Assembly: GCA_947594835.1 (NCBI GenBank)
Contig: CANQEH010000028.1
Span: 1 to 35,582, forward strand
Source: an uncultured Acetatifactor sp.
GTDB lineage: Bacteria; Bacillota; Clostridia; Lachnospirales; Lachnospiraceae
Reading direction: 5' to 3'
DNA length: 35,582 bases
Position 1 is the stretch's first letter. The number at the start of each line of letters is the position of its first letter. Under the pieces are notes generated by a model. The model had not been told where the DNA came from. It made no database searches and worked only from the letters and a program-made list of their open reading frames with translations. A program made the position numbers and the translations under genes. This document shows, piece by piece, positions 8,639 through 15,285 of the stretch.

Positions 8639-9418
8639 ATGGAGTTCAGGCCTTGTATCGACATCCACAACGGGAAAGTGAAACAGATCGTAGGCGCAAG
8701 CCTGTCGGATGAAAACAGGACGGCTGTGGAAAATTTTGTGTCAAAGAAGGACGCCGGATACTTTGCGGCGCTCTACCGCAGGGAGGGGCTGCCCGGCGGC
8801 CATGTGATCCTGCTGAACCCGGTTTCCAGCCCGGATTACAGAAAGTCAAAGGAGCAGGCCTTTGAAGCGCTGGCAGCTTACCCCGGCGGCCTCCAGGTGG
8901 GCGGCGGCATCACGCCGGACAATGCGGAGGAGTTTCTGCGGGCCGGAGCCTCCCATGTCATCGTCACCTCCTATGTGTTCCGGGAGGGAAGGATCGACTA
9001 TGAGCGGCTGGAGCGGTTAAAAAGGCAGGTGGGCAGGGAGCGCCTTGTGCTGGACGTCAGCTGCAGGAAAACGGGGGACGGCTACCGGGTGGTAACGGAC
9101 AGGTGGCAGAAGCTGACCGAACAGACGGTGGACGATGAGCTGCTGGATCAGCTGGCGGATTTTTGCGACGAATTTCTGATCCACGGGGTAGACGTGGAGG
9201 GAAAGTCAGGGGGAATCGAGGAGGAGCTGGCGGCGCTTCTGGGAAGCTGGGGGAAAAAACCTGTGACCTACGCAGGCGGCGTGCACTGCTACGAAGACCT
9301 GTATCTTTTGAGAAAACTGGGAAACGATAAAGTCAACGTCACTGTGGGGAGCGCCCTGGATTTGTTCGGCGGGCCGCTGTCCTTTCGGGAGGTTGGCAGG
9401 ATCTGCAGGGAGGGTTAG
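8639..9418 (+). CDS. hisA: HisA-like isomerase, eukaryotic type
   Basis: 259 aa from the ATG at 8639 with GGAGGGAGG 5 nt upstream; an in-frame extension to 8555 is not supported. It matches the eukaryotic-type (HIS6-like) branch of HisA, which isomerises ProFAR to PRFAR in histidine synthesis. Signs: EFRPCIDIHNGKVKQIVG at the N-terminus with the catalytic Asp, LQVGGGITPDNAEEFL, HVIVTSYVFREG, the second Asp in LVLDVSCRK, and VTYAGGVHCYEDL. Classic bacterial HisA is shorter and lacks the HIVGVDVEGK-like block seen here as LIHGVDVEGKSGGIEEEL. No other his gene is adjacent. Confidence 0.9.
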   Translation: MEFRPCIDIHNGKVKQIVGASLSDENRTAVENFVSKKDAGYFAALYRREGLPGGHVILLNPVSSPDYRKSKEQAFEALAAYPGGLQVGGGITPDNAEEFLRAGASHVIVTSYVFREGRIDYERLERLKRQVGRERLVLDVSCRKTGDGYRVVTDRWQKLTEQTVDDELLDQLADFCDEFLIHGVDVEGKSGGIEEELAALLGSWGKKPVTYAGGVHCYEDLYLLRKLGNDKVNVTVGSALDLFGGPLSFREVGRICREG

Positions 9419-9453
9419 CGCAAGGAAATGGCTCTTGCGCTCCATATTTTTTT
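9418..9453 (+). terminator. Terminator after hisA
   Basis: GCGCAAG (9418-9424) pairs with CTTGCGC (9434-9440) and is followed by TCCATATTTTTTT. The 3' arm also holds the -35 box of the next promoter. Confidence 0.75.
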
Positions 9454-9463
9454 GTGGTATAGT
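9435..9463 (+). promoter_or_regulatory. Predicted promoter of the EIIC-like gene
   Basis: TTGCGC (9435-9440), a 17-bp spacer and TATAGT (9458-9463). The leader then forms AACTGCCTG/CAGGCAGGTT (about 9490-9522) just before the GGGAGG ribosome binding site. Confidence 0.6.
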
Positions 9464-9539
9464 GTGTAAAGTCATGTGACAAGACAGTGAAACTGCCTGC
9501 AAGGGAAGGTTTTCAGGCAGGTTATGGGAGGAAGCAGCG

Positions 9540-10589
9540 ATGAAAAGGCTGAAACATTGGTTGAACGAAATTTTTATTGACGGGTTGAGCGGCATGGCGC
9601 TGGGGCTGTTTTCCACGCTGATCATCGGCACCATTCTGGCCCAGCTGGCGGGGCTGATCCAGGGGCCGATGAGCGTCTGTCTGACGGCGGCCAGCAATGT
9701 GGCCAAGCTGCTTACGGGAGCCGGTATCGGCGTGGGCGTGGCCTGCAAGCTAAAGCAGGGGCCTCTGGTCACCGTGTCGGCGGCGGTGGCTGGTATGATC
9801 GGCGCTTTTCCCGCCGTGGCCTCGATGGAAGCGCTGAAGCTGGGCGCACCGGGAGAGCCCCTGGGGGCCTTTGTGGCGGCCATAGTGGCTGTCAAGATTG
9901 GCGGACTGGCGGCGGGAAAGACCAAGGTGGATATTTTAGTGACGCCTTTTTTGTCGATCCTGTCCGGGGCGCTTGCAGGCTTTGTGGCCGGGCCGCCCAT
10001 CGCCGGATTTATGGGCTGGCTGGGACAGCTGGTGAATGTGAACGTGGAACTGCACCCTGTGCTGGGGGGGATTGCAGTGTCCGTGATGATGGGCATGATC
10101 TTAACGCTTCCCATCAGCTCCGCCGCCATCGGCGTCTCTTTGCAGATGGCCGGGCTTGCGGCGGGAGCGGCGACGGTGGGCTGCTGCTGCAATATGGTGG
10201 GCTTTGCCGTGGCCAGCTATCGGGAGAACAAGGTGGGCGGCCTTGTGGCGCAGGGGGTAGGGACTTCCATGCTCCAGGTGCCCAATCTGATCAAAAATCC
10301 CCGCATCTGGCTGCCAGCCATTTTGTCCAGCGCCATCCTGGGCCCGGTGGCCTCGGCAGTGTTCCATATGACCAGCACTCCTGTGGGTTCCGGCATGGGA
10401 TCCGCCGGGTTTGTGGGGCAGATTGCAGCTTATGGCTCCATGGTGGAGGGAGGCATGGAGGGTTCGACGGCTTTTGGCCTCATCCTGCTCATGCACTTTA
10501 TCCTGCCCGCGGCGCTTACGCTTTTCTTCTCTGAGCTGATGCGCAAAAAGGGCTGGATCCGAAAGGGAGATATGGCACTGTCCCTGTAA
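9540..10589 (+). CDS. PTS EIIC-type membrane protein, PfoR-like family
   Basis: 349 aa, strongly hydrophobic, with about eight to ten membrane segments rich in Gly and Ala. The pattern (LNEIFIDGLSGMALGLFSTL, GAGIGVGVACKLKQGPLV, PVGSGMGSAGFVGQI, FGLILLMHFILPAALTLFF) is that of the PTS_EIIC_2 family, which includes PfoR of Clostridium perfringens. Members are PTS EIIC-like permeases or sensors whose substrates are mostly unknown. No EIIA or EIIB gene is nearby, so direct sugar uptake is uncertain. GGGAGG precedes the start. It stands alone between a terminator and the next promoter. Confidence 0.85.
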   Translation: MKRLKHWLNEIFIDGLSGMALGLFSTLIIGTILAQLAGLIQGPMSVCLTAASNVAKLLTGAGIGVGVACKLKQGPLVTVSAAVAGMIGAFPAVASMEALKLGAPGEPLGAFVAAIVAVKIGGLAAGKTKVDILVTPFLSILSGALAGFVAGPPIAGFMGWLGQLVNVNVELHPVLGGIAVSVMMGMILTLPISSAAIGVSLQMAGLAAGAATVGCCCNMVGFAVASYRENKVGGLVAQGVGTSMLQVPNLIKNPRIWLPAILSSAILGPVASAVFHMTSTPVGSGMGSAGFVGQIAAYGSMVEGGMEGSTAFGLILLMHFILPAALTLFFSELMRKKGWIRKGDMALSL

Positions 10590-10668
10590 AACAGGCGGAA
10601 TTTATTGTGTAGTTTTCACAAAGATTGAGGATTTTATTAAAAATTGTTACAAAAATATTAAATTTTCG

Positions 10669-10697
10669 TTGCCGGGACGGGTCACCTGTGGTAAAAT
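10669..10697 (+). promoter_or_regulatory. Predicted promoter of the M23-like/bactofilin operon
   Basis: TTGCCG (10669-10674), a 17-bp spacer and TAAAAT (10692-10697), about 30 bp upstream of the start codon. GGTCACC inside the spacer (10680-10686) is the complement of GGTGACC in the ribosome binding site (10714-10720). Confidence 0.55.
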
Positions 10698-10726
10698 GAT
10701 AGAGTTTATCGGAGGTGACCTTTTTT

Positions 10727-11449
10727 ATGGGACGACGAAGACATAAGCGAAAGAACAGCCATGTGGTCATTGTGACGTCAGATGCCGTGGACGAGAGGAC
10801 AAAGCAGTTCCGCATCAGACCCTGGGCAGTGCGGTTTCTTGTGCTCTTTGTGTGCGTGCTGGTGGGGGCCGTGATCGGGATTGTCTTTTTTGAGACGGAT
10901 GTGTGGAAGGCCGAAAATCAGAAGTCTGCCCTCCAGCAGGAACGCATCGCCAGCCTGGAGGCTGAGAACGAGGCGTTGGCCAGCCAGATCGAGGAGCTGA
11001 ATGCCAGCATCCAGATCTTAAGCGAAACGGTGGCCAGCAAGGCCGCAAGCGAGAGCAGCCTGTCGGAGCAGCTGGGTCAGCAGTATCTGCCTACGGAGTT
11101 CCCGCTGACCGGTTCCGCCACAATGGAGGAGGGCACGGACGGCGAGGAAGGAGCGCCGATCTGTGTGTTTACCGCAGCGGAGGGCGCCATGGTAGTGGCT
11201 ACGGCGGGCGGCACGGTATCTGCGGTGAACGACGACGCGGAGTACGGCCACAATGTGTGGGTGGATCACGGCAACGGTTACATCACGGTGTACCGGAACC
11301 AGGGCGAGGTCAAGGTGAAGCAGGGAGAGACCGTCACCCAGGGAAGTACTTTGTTTTTGGTAGATGAGGAAAACAACAAGCTGGGGTACCAGATGATGCG
11401 GGACGGGGCGTATATTGACCCCATGGAGATGCTGGCCATCAGCGGATGA
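10727..11449 (+). CDS. Degenerate M23 (LytM-like) membrane protein
   Basis: 240 aa from the ATG at 10727 (GGAGGTGA 7 nt upstream; the GTG at 10715 is part of that site). Domains: Arg/Lys-rich cytoplasmic tail (1-30), one membrane helix (about 33-53, VRFLVLFVCVLVGAVIGIVFF), a coiled coil (about 58-105, QQERIASLEAENEALASQIE), a Gly/Glu linker, and a C-terminal LytM beta-sheet domain (about 140-240, YGHNVWVDHGNGYITVYRN). The zinc ligands of active M23 peptidases are gone: no HxxxD motif and LGYQMMRDGAYIDP stands where HLHFE normally is. It is therefore probably a non-catalytic cell-wall scaffold, comparable to SpoIIQ or EnvC-like activators. bactofilin follows 51 bp later. Confidence 0.82.
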   Translation: MGRRRHKRKNSHVVIVTSDAVDERTKQFRIRPWAVRFLVLFVCVLVGAVIGIVFFETDVWKAENQKSALQQERIASLEAENEALASQIEELNASIQILSETVASKAASESSLSEQLGQQYLPTEFPLTGSATMEEGTDGEEGAPICVFTAAEGAMVVATAGGTVSAVNDDAEYGHNVWVDHGNGYITVYRNQGEVKVKQGETVTQGSTLFLVDEENNKLGYQMMRDGAYIDPMEMLAISG

Positions 11450-11500
11450 CGCCGGGGATCAGTTTGTTAGCCGCGCAGGCGGCGGAAGGTGAGGAACAAT

Positions 11501-11980
11501 ATGAAGAACAAAAAGGAAGTAAAGATTACGACGATCATCGGGCTGGGCGCAGAGTGCGGCGGCGACTTCACTGCTTCGGGCTCCGTCAGGGTGGACGGAA
11601 CCATCAACGGCAATGTGAACGTGACAGGTACCCTGATCATCGGCGCGGCAGGGGTGATCAACGGAGACGTGGAAGCCCAGTCCGCCATTGTGGGCGGGGA
11701 GATAAACGGCAATCTGACCGTGTCTGACAGGACGGAGTTAGCCGGCACGGCCCGGGTGTTCGGAAATATCACCACGGCAGTGATCGTCATCGACGAGAAG
11801 GCCATTTTCCAGGGAAGCTGCAACATGAACCAGGAGGCTCCCGAGAAACGGCCCAGGCCAAACGGCAAGGCGCTGAGAGCCGGAAAGAGGTCGGCGAAGG
11901 CGGCCATTGAGGAGGCCTTAAAAGAGGTGGAGGCAGAGAGCAAAAGGGAAGAGACCGCTCCGGGTGAGGGTGCGGAATGA
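11501..11980 (+). CDS. Bactofilin (polymerising cytoskeletal protein)
   Basis: 159 aa from the ATG at 11501 (GGTGAGG upstream; the GTG at 11489 is within that site). Bactofilins form nucleotide-free filaments at the inner membrane and direct cell-wall enzymes. The core (about residues 10-110) is a right-handed beta-helix with repeats such as GSVRVDGTINGNVNVTGTLI, GVINGDVEAQSAIVGGEING and ELAGTARVFGNI; a charged tail (KRPRPNGKALRAGKRSAKAA) follows. Bactofilins are known to neighbour M23 peptidases; here the partner is catalytically dead by sequence. Ends at a strong terminator. Confidence 0.92.
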   Translation: MKNKKEVKITTIIGLGAECGGDFTASGSVRVDGTINGNVNVTGTLIIGAAGVINGDVEAQSAIVGGEINGNLTVSDRTELAGTARVFGNITTAVIVIDEKAIFQGSCNMNQEAPEKRPRPNGKALRAGKRSAKAAIEEALKEVEAESKREETAPGEGAE

Positions 11981-12000
11981 CAAAATCTTGAGAAAGCGTG

Positions 12001-12050
12001 AAAAAACCACTGTCCAGAGGGTGTGACACCGTCGGAGGCAGTGGTTTTTT
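12001..12050. terminator. Bidirectional terminator, bactofilin and yerC
   Basis: AAAAAACCACTG (12001-12012) and CAGTGGTTTTTT (12039-12050) form a perfect 12-bp stem with A and T runs on both sides, between the convergent bactofilin and yerC genes. Confidence 0.88.
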
Positions 12051-12072
12051 GTATCTCTTGTATCGGGCTGCG

Positions 12073-12360
12073 TCAGCCGTCCAGCCGCCGCAGCACCATA
12101 TCGTAGCCGTCGTTTCCATAATTCAGGGAGCGGTTGACCCGGCTGATGGTAGCGGTGGAAGCGCCGGTCTTCTCGGCAATTTCCAGATAGGTTCTGCGGT
12201 TTTTCAACATTGAGGCCACTTCAAAGCGCTGGGAAAGGGAGAGGAGCTCGTTGACTGTGCAGAGGTCTTCAAAAAAACGATAACATTCCTCCCTGTCCTT
12301 CAGGCAGAGGATCGCGTCAAACAGGGAATCCACGGCTTCCGTCTTCAGTTTTTTGTTCAT
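12073..12360 (-). CDS. YerC/YecD-type TrpR-like DNA-binding protein
   Basis: 95 aa, the standard size for the YerC/YecD branch of the TrpR superfamily. The helix-turn-helix is visible as LSLSQRFEVASMLKNRRTYL and EIAEKTGASTATISRVNRSL, followed by the conserved LNYGNDGYDMVL end. A regulatory role is assumed from the HTH; the ligand and targets are unknown. GGGAGG precedes the start on the minus strand. Confidence 0.92.
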   Translation of the reverse strand: MNKKLKTEAVDSLFDAILCLKDREECYRFFEDLCTVNELLSLSQRFEVASMLKNRRTYLEIAEKTGASTATISRVNRSLNYGNDGYDMVLRRLDG

Positions 12361-12408
12361 AGCGTCAAACCTCCCGGATGCTTTGTGCGGTGAAAGATAA
12401 CTTATTGT

Positions 12409-12437
12409 ATTTTATCATATTAAAGCTCTAAAGTAAA
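12409..12437 (-). promoter_or_regulatory. Predicted promoter of the YerC-like gene
   Basis: Minus strand TTTACT (12432-12437), a 17-bp spacer and TAAAAT (12409-12414), about 50 bp upstream of the start. Confidence 0.55.
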
Positions 12438-12512
12438 CAGGATTTTTTCGGACTTTTAAAGACGGCGCAAGGATGAAGTAACGTAGGAGTTTAGTTGTTC
12501 TACCGCAAGTCG

Positions 12513-12649
12513 CGCTGGCACTGCCGATGTTCTCCCGGCAGACACGCTTCCGCTCGGCTCCGCACGTAGCGGACACCAGGCTCGAGAGTACCTCGCCAGG
12601 TGCCGACGTGCTCCGACGGTCTGCCGGGAGAACATCGGCAGTGCCAGCG
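12513..12649. repeat. 137-bp near-perfect palindrome abutting the Gpx start
   Basis: The outer 31 bases (12513-12543, starting CGCTGGCACTGCCG) are the exact reverse complement of 12619-12649. The inner parts are also imperfectly complementary: GCACGT-CGG-CACC-GG-CGAG elements appear in both halves. TACC at 12501-12504 and GGTA at 12649-12652 extend the arms past an 8-9 nt bulge. The RNA would be one very long hairpin. The 3' arm ends 2 bases before the glutathione peroxidase ATG, leaving no Shine-Dalgarno. Most like an inserted MITE-type or decayed inverted-repeat element; no target duplication was recognised. Confidence 0.85.
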
Positions 12650-12651
12650 GT

Positions 12652-13191
12652 ATGAACATTTACGATTTCAAAATTAAAGCACAGAACGGGAGCGATGTGC
12701 CGCTTTCTGATTACAAAGGGAAAGTGCTTCTCATTGTGAACACGGCGACCGGGTGCGGATTTACGCCGCAGTATGACGAACTGCAAGACCTGTACGAGCT
12801 CCACCAGAAGGATGGGCTGGAGATTCTCGATTTTCCCTGCAACCAGTTTGGGGAGCAGGCTCCGGGCAGCAACGAGGAGATTCACAGCTTCTGCACAGGG
12901 CGGTATGGTATCACCTTTCCACAGTTTGCCAAGATTGACGTAAACGGTGAAAATGCGATCCCGCTCTACAAATATCTGACAGAAAATACCACATTTGCAG
13001 GGTTTTCCGGCCCGATGGGACTGATGCTGAAAGGCGTTGTCAAAAAGATGGACAAGGACTATAAAAGCAACGGCAAAATCAAATGGAACTTCACCAAATT
13101 CCTGATTGACCGAAACGGCGAGATCGCCGCACGCTTTGAGCCCACCGAATCCCTTGACAAGGTAAAGGCAAAGGTGGAGGAGGTGCTGTAA
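12652..13191 (+). CDS. Glutathione peroxidase family protein (Cys type)
   Basis: 179 aa, full length for the bacterial GPx/BtuE family, thiol peroxidases that in anaerobes usually use thioredoxin. The catalytic tetrad is present: Cys35 in NTATGCGFTPQ (Cys, not selenocysteine), Gln65 in FPCNQFGEQ, Trp145 and Asn146 in KWNFTKFLIDR. The start ATG is the natural family start, yet the bases before it belong to the 137-bp palindrome, so no ribosome binding site or promoter is visible and expression is doubtful. The next gene overlaps its stop by one base (TAATG). GC and codon use look lower than in the flanking core genes, hinting at transfer. Confidence 0.93.
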   Translation: MNIYDFKIKAQNGSDVPLSDYKGKVLLIVNTATGCGFTPQYDELQDLYELHQKDGLEILDFPCNQFGEQAPGSNEEIHSFCTGRYGITFPQFAKIDVNGENAIPLYKYLTENTTFAGFSGPMGLMLKGVVKKMDKDYKSNGKIKWNFTKFLIDRNGEIAARFEPTESLDKVKAKVEEVL

Positions 13192-13358
13192 TGTTCCATT
13201 ATGACTATAAGACGGAAAATACCTGTTCCCAGCTGATCAGTCTGGATTTGGACGGTGATGTGGTACATCATGTCAGTTTTCTCGGCGGCTGCAACGGAAA
13301 TCTGAAAGCCATTCCCCTGCTGATCGAGGGCTGGACGGTGTGGAGGCAAAAACGGTAA
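13191..13358 (+). pseudogene. TSCPD-family protein, frameshifted and truncated
   Basis: Starts in the TAATG overlap with the peroxidase gene and encodes 55 residues: MFHYDYKTENTCSQLISLDL followed by VVHHVSFLGGCNGNLKAIP, the N-terminal half of TSCPD (TIGR03905-like) proteins. After LLIEGW the frame is lost. Restoring one base near 13332 would give EGLDGVEAKTV, as in the family, ending at a stop at 13373-13375. The Cys-rich TSCPD motif that names the family is absent, so the gene has lost both frame and 3' end. Read as a decaying remnant. Confidence 0.7.
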
Positions 13359-13468
13359 CAGAAAAAAATATATAAATGATATCTTCATAAGGGCAGACCG
13401 AATGAGGAAGACCAAAAGGCTGCTGCTGATTTTGCAAGGGGTTTCTCCAGTTTTTTCAAAAGAAAATG

Positions 13469-13497
13469 TTGTCATGTAGTTTTGAATACTATATAAT
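13469..13497 (+). promoter_or_regulatory. Predicted promoter of the DUF1836 gene
   Basis: TTGTCA (13469-13474), a 17-bp spacer and a perfect TATAAT (13492-13497), 36 bp before the start codon. Confidence 0.75.
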
Positions 13498-13532
13498 AGA
13501 GAAAGAGCGATTCGTAAAGGGGAGAGCGGCCA

Positions 13533-14192
13533 ATGACGATTGACAACAATGATCTTTTGAACAGTATCCTTGCCAGCCTGGACAGGATTGGGCATATCAG
13601 CCCGGAGGATATCCCGGGCATCGATATGTATATGGATCAGGTGACCACCTTTATGGACAAGGGGCTTTCGGCCACCGTCCGGTTTCCTGGGGAGGACAAG
13701 ATCCTGACCAAGACCATGATCAACAACTATGCCAAGAACAATCTGCTGCCGCCCCCTGTGAAGAAAAAATATTCCAAGGAGCACGTGCTTCTCCTCATCT
13801 TTATTTACTATTACAAGGGGATCTTATCCATCGGCGACATCCAGAAGCTGTTAGGCCCCATCACGGAGCGCTTTTTCCAGAGCGGGGACAGCTTTAACTT
13901 AGAGAGCGTCTACCGGGAGGCGTTCAGCATGGAGGAGGGGCAGATCCAGGCGCTGAAGGCGGATGTGACGGAAAAATACAGGGCTGCGGAAGCGACGTTT
14001 CAGGACGCCCCGGAGGACAGCCGGGAGTTTTTGAAGCGGTTTGCCTTTGTCTGTGCGCTGAGCTTCGACGTGTATATCAAGCGGCTTCTGATCGAGAAGC
14101 TGGTGGACGGGCTGGAGGCGGAAAGCGGCGGAGAGCCGAAAGCGGAGGGAAAGAAAAAGGCCCAAAAGCCGCAGAAGGAGACAGAAGGGTAA
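13533..14192 (+). CDS. DUF1836 protein, MerR-like HTH
   Basis: 219 aa, preceded by GGGGAGAG. DUF1836 proteins are common in Clostridia; the N-terminal region (about 40-125) contains ILTKTMINNYAKNNLLPPPV and KKYSKEHVLLLIFIYYYKGI, which resemble a MerR-type winged helix reading 'N-Y-x-K-x-x-L-L'. A C-terminal helical part and a basic tail (PKAEGKKKAQKPQKETEG) follow. Probably a DNA-binding regulator; the target is unknown. Downstream, the binding-protein gene follows after about 70 bp with its own ribosome binding site. Confidence 0.85.
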   Translation: MTIDNNDLLNSILASLDRIGHISPEDIPGIDMYMDQVTTFMDKGLSATVRFPGEDKILTKTMINNYAKNNLLPPPVKKKYSKEHVLLLIFIYYYKGILSIGDIQKLLGPITERFFQSGDSFNLESVYREAFSMEEGQIQALKADVTEKYRAAEATFQDAPEDSREFLKRFAFVCALSFDVYIKRLLIEKLVDGLEAESGGEPKAEGKKKAQKPQKETEG

Positions 14193-14265
14193 AGGAGGAA
14201 CAAAAGCAGGAACTTTTCCCGGAATCCTTTCATATGATAGAGCATCATGTGAAGGGAGGATTATT

Positions 14266-15285
14266 ATGGAAAAATTTCGTTTCCGTTTCCGAAAGATAGG
14301 GGCGGTATGCCTGGGGATGCTGCTTTTGGCGGGCGTCCTGGAGGGCTGCGGCAAAGAGGGGGCCGTTTCTGGCGGCGGTAAGGAAGTGGTGCTGAACGAG
14401 GTGGCCCACTCCATTTTTTATGCCCCCATGTATGTGGCCATCGAGGAGGGATACTTTGAGGAAGAAGGGATCGAGCTGACGCTGGTGACGGGCTTTGGCG
14501 CCGATAAGACCATGACGGCAGTGCTCACCGGGGAGGCGGATATCGGTTTCATGGGAAGCGAGAGCACCATATACACCTACGCGGGAGGTACCCAGGATTA
14601 TGTGGTCAACTTTGCCCAGCTCACCCAGCGGGCCGGGAATTTCCTGGTGGCAAGACAGCCCATCGAGAGCTTTTCCTGGAAGATGCTGATCGGAAAGGAT
14701 GTGTTGGGAGGCCGGGCAGGCGGGATGCCGGAGATGGTCTTTGAGTATATTCTGGAGAAAAACGGCATCGACCCCGGGGAGGTCAATATCGACCAGAGCA
14801 TTGACTTCGGCTCTACCGCGGCGGCCTTTCTGGGCGGCCAGGGCGAGTTTACCGTGGAATTTGAGCCCCACGCCACGTCCCTGGAGCAGCAGGGCGAGGG
14901 CTATGTGGTGGCGTCTTTGGGAGAGGACTCCGGCTATGTGCCCTACACTGCGTTCTCCGCAAAGAAAAGCTACCTGAAGGAGAACAAAGAGACGGTGCAG
15001 GCTTTTACCAACGCCCTGCAGAAGGGGATGGACTTTGTGCAGAGCCACACCCCCGAGGAGATCGCCAAGGCCATCGCCCCGCAGTTTGCGGAGACGGATC
15101 TGGAGACGCTGACGGCCATTGTCAAACGGTACTACGATCAGGATACCTGGAAGGAAAACCTGATCTTTGAACAGAGTTCCTTTGATCTGCTGCAGAACAT
15201 CTTACAGGACGCAAAGGTGCTGGAAGAACGGGTTCCCTATGAGGAGCTGGTGGATTCTTCCTTTGCGGAGGAAGCGGCAAAGTAG
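14266..15285 (+). CDS. NMT1/SsuA-like solute-binding lipoprotein
   Basis: 339 aa, start preceded by GAAGGGAGG. The signal peptide ends in the lipobox LEGC (Cys about residue 28), so the protein is anchored outside the cell. The mature part matches the NMT1/THI5-like periplasmic-binding family (ABC systems for sulfonates, nitrate, thiamine precursors): EVAHSIFYAPMYVAIEEGYF, ADIGFMGSESTIYTYAGG, FLVARQP. No permease or ATPase gene lies beside it, so it is an orphan receptor or works with a distant transporter. Its 3' end overlaps the convergent hydrogenase gene by 49 bp. The ligand cannot be named from sequence. Confidence 0.88.
   Translation: MEKFRFRFRKIGAVCLGMLLLAGVLEGCGKEGAVSGGGKEVVLNEVAHSIFYAPMYVAIEEGYFEEEGIELTLVTGFGADKTMTAVLTGEADIGFMGSESTIYTYAGGTQDYVVNFAQLTQRAGNFLVARQPIESFSWKMLIGKDVLGGRAGGMPEMVFEYILEKNGIDPGEVNIDQSIDFGSTAAAFLGGQGEFTVEFEPHATSLEQQGEGYVVASLGEDSGYVPYTAFSAKKSYLKENKETVQAFTNALQKGMDFVQSHTPEEIAKAIAPQFAETDLETLTAIVKRYYDQDTWKENLIFEQSSFDLLQNILQDAKVLEERVPYEELVDSSFAEEAAK

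Noticed and set aside
10680..10720. GGTCACC/GGTGACC inverted repeat that could hide the ribosome binding site of the M23-like gene.
   Set aside because: The first arm lies within the predicted promoter spacer, so it would not be part of the transcript.
2208..12490. Similar phrases GGCGCAAG...GTAGGAG near 2224 and 12464.
   Set aside because: Short, gapped resemblance only; likely chance among promoter regions.
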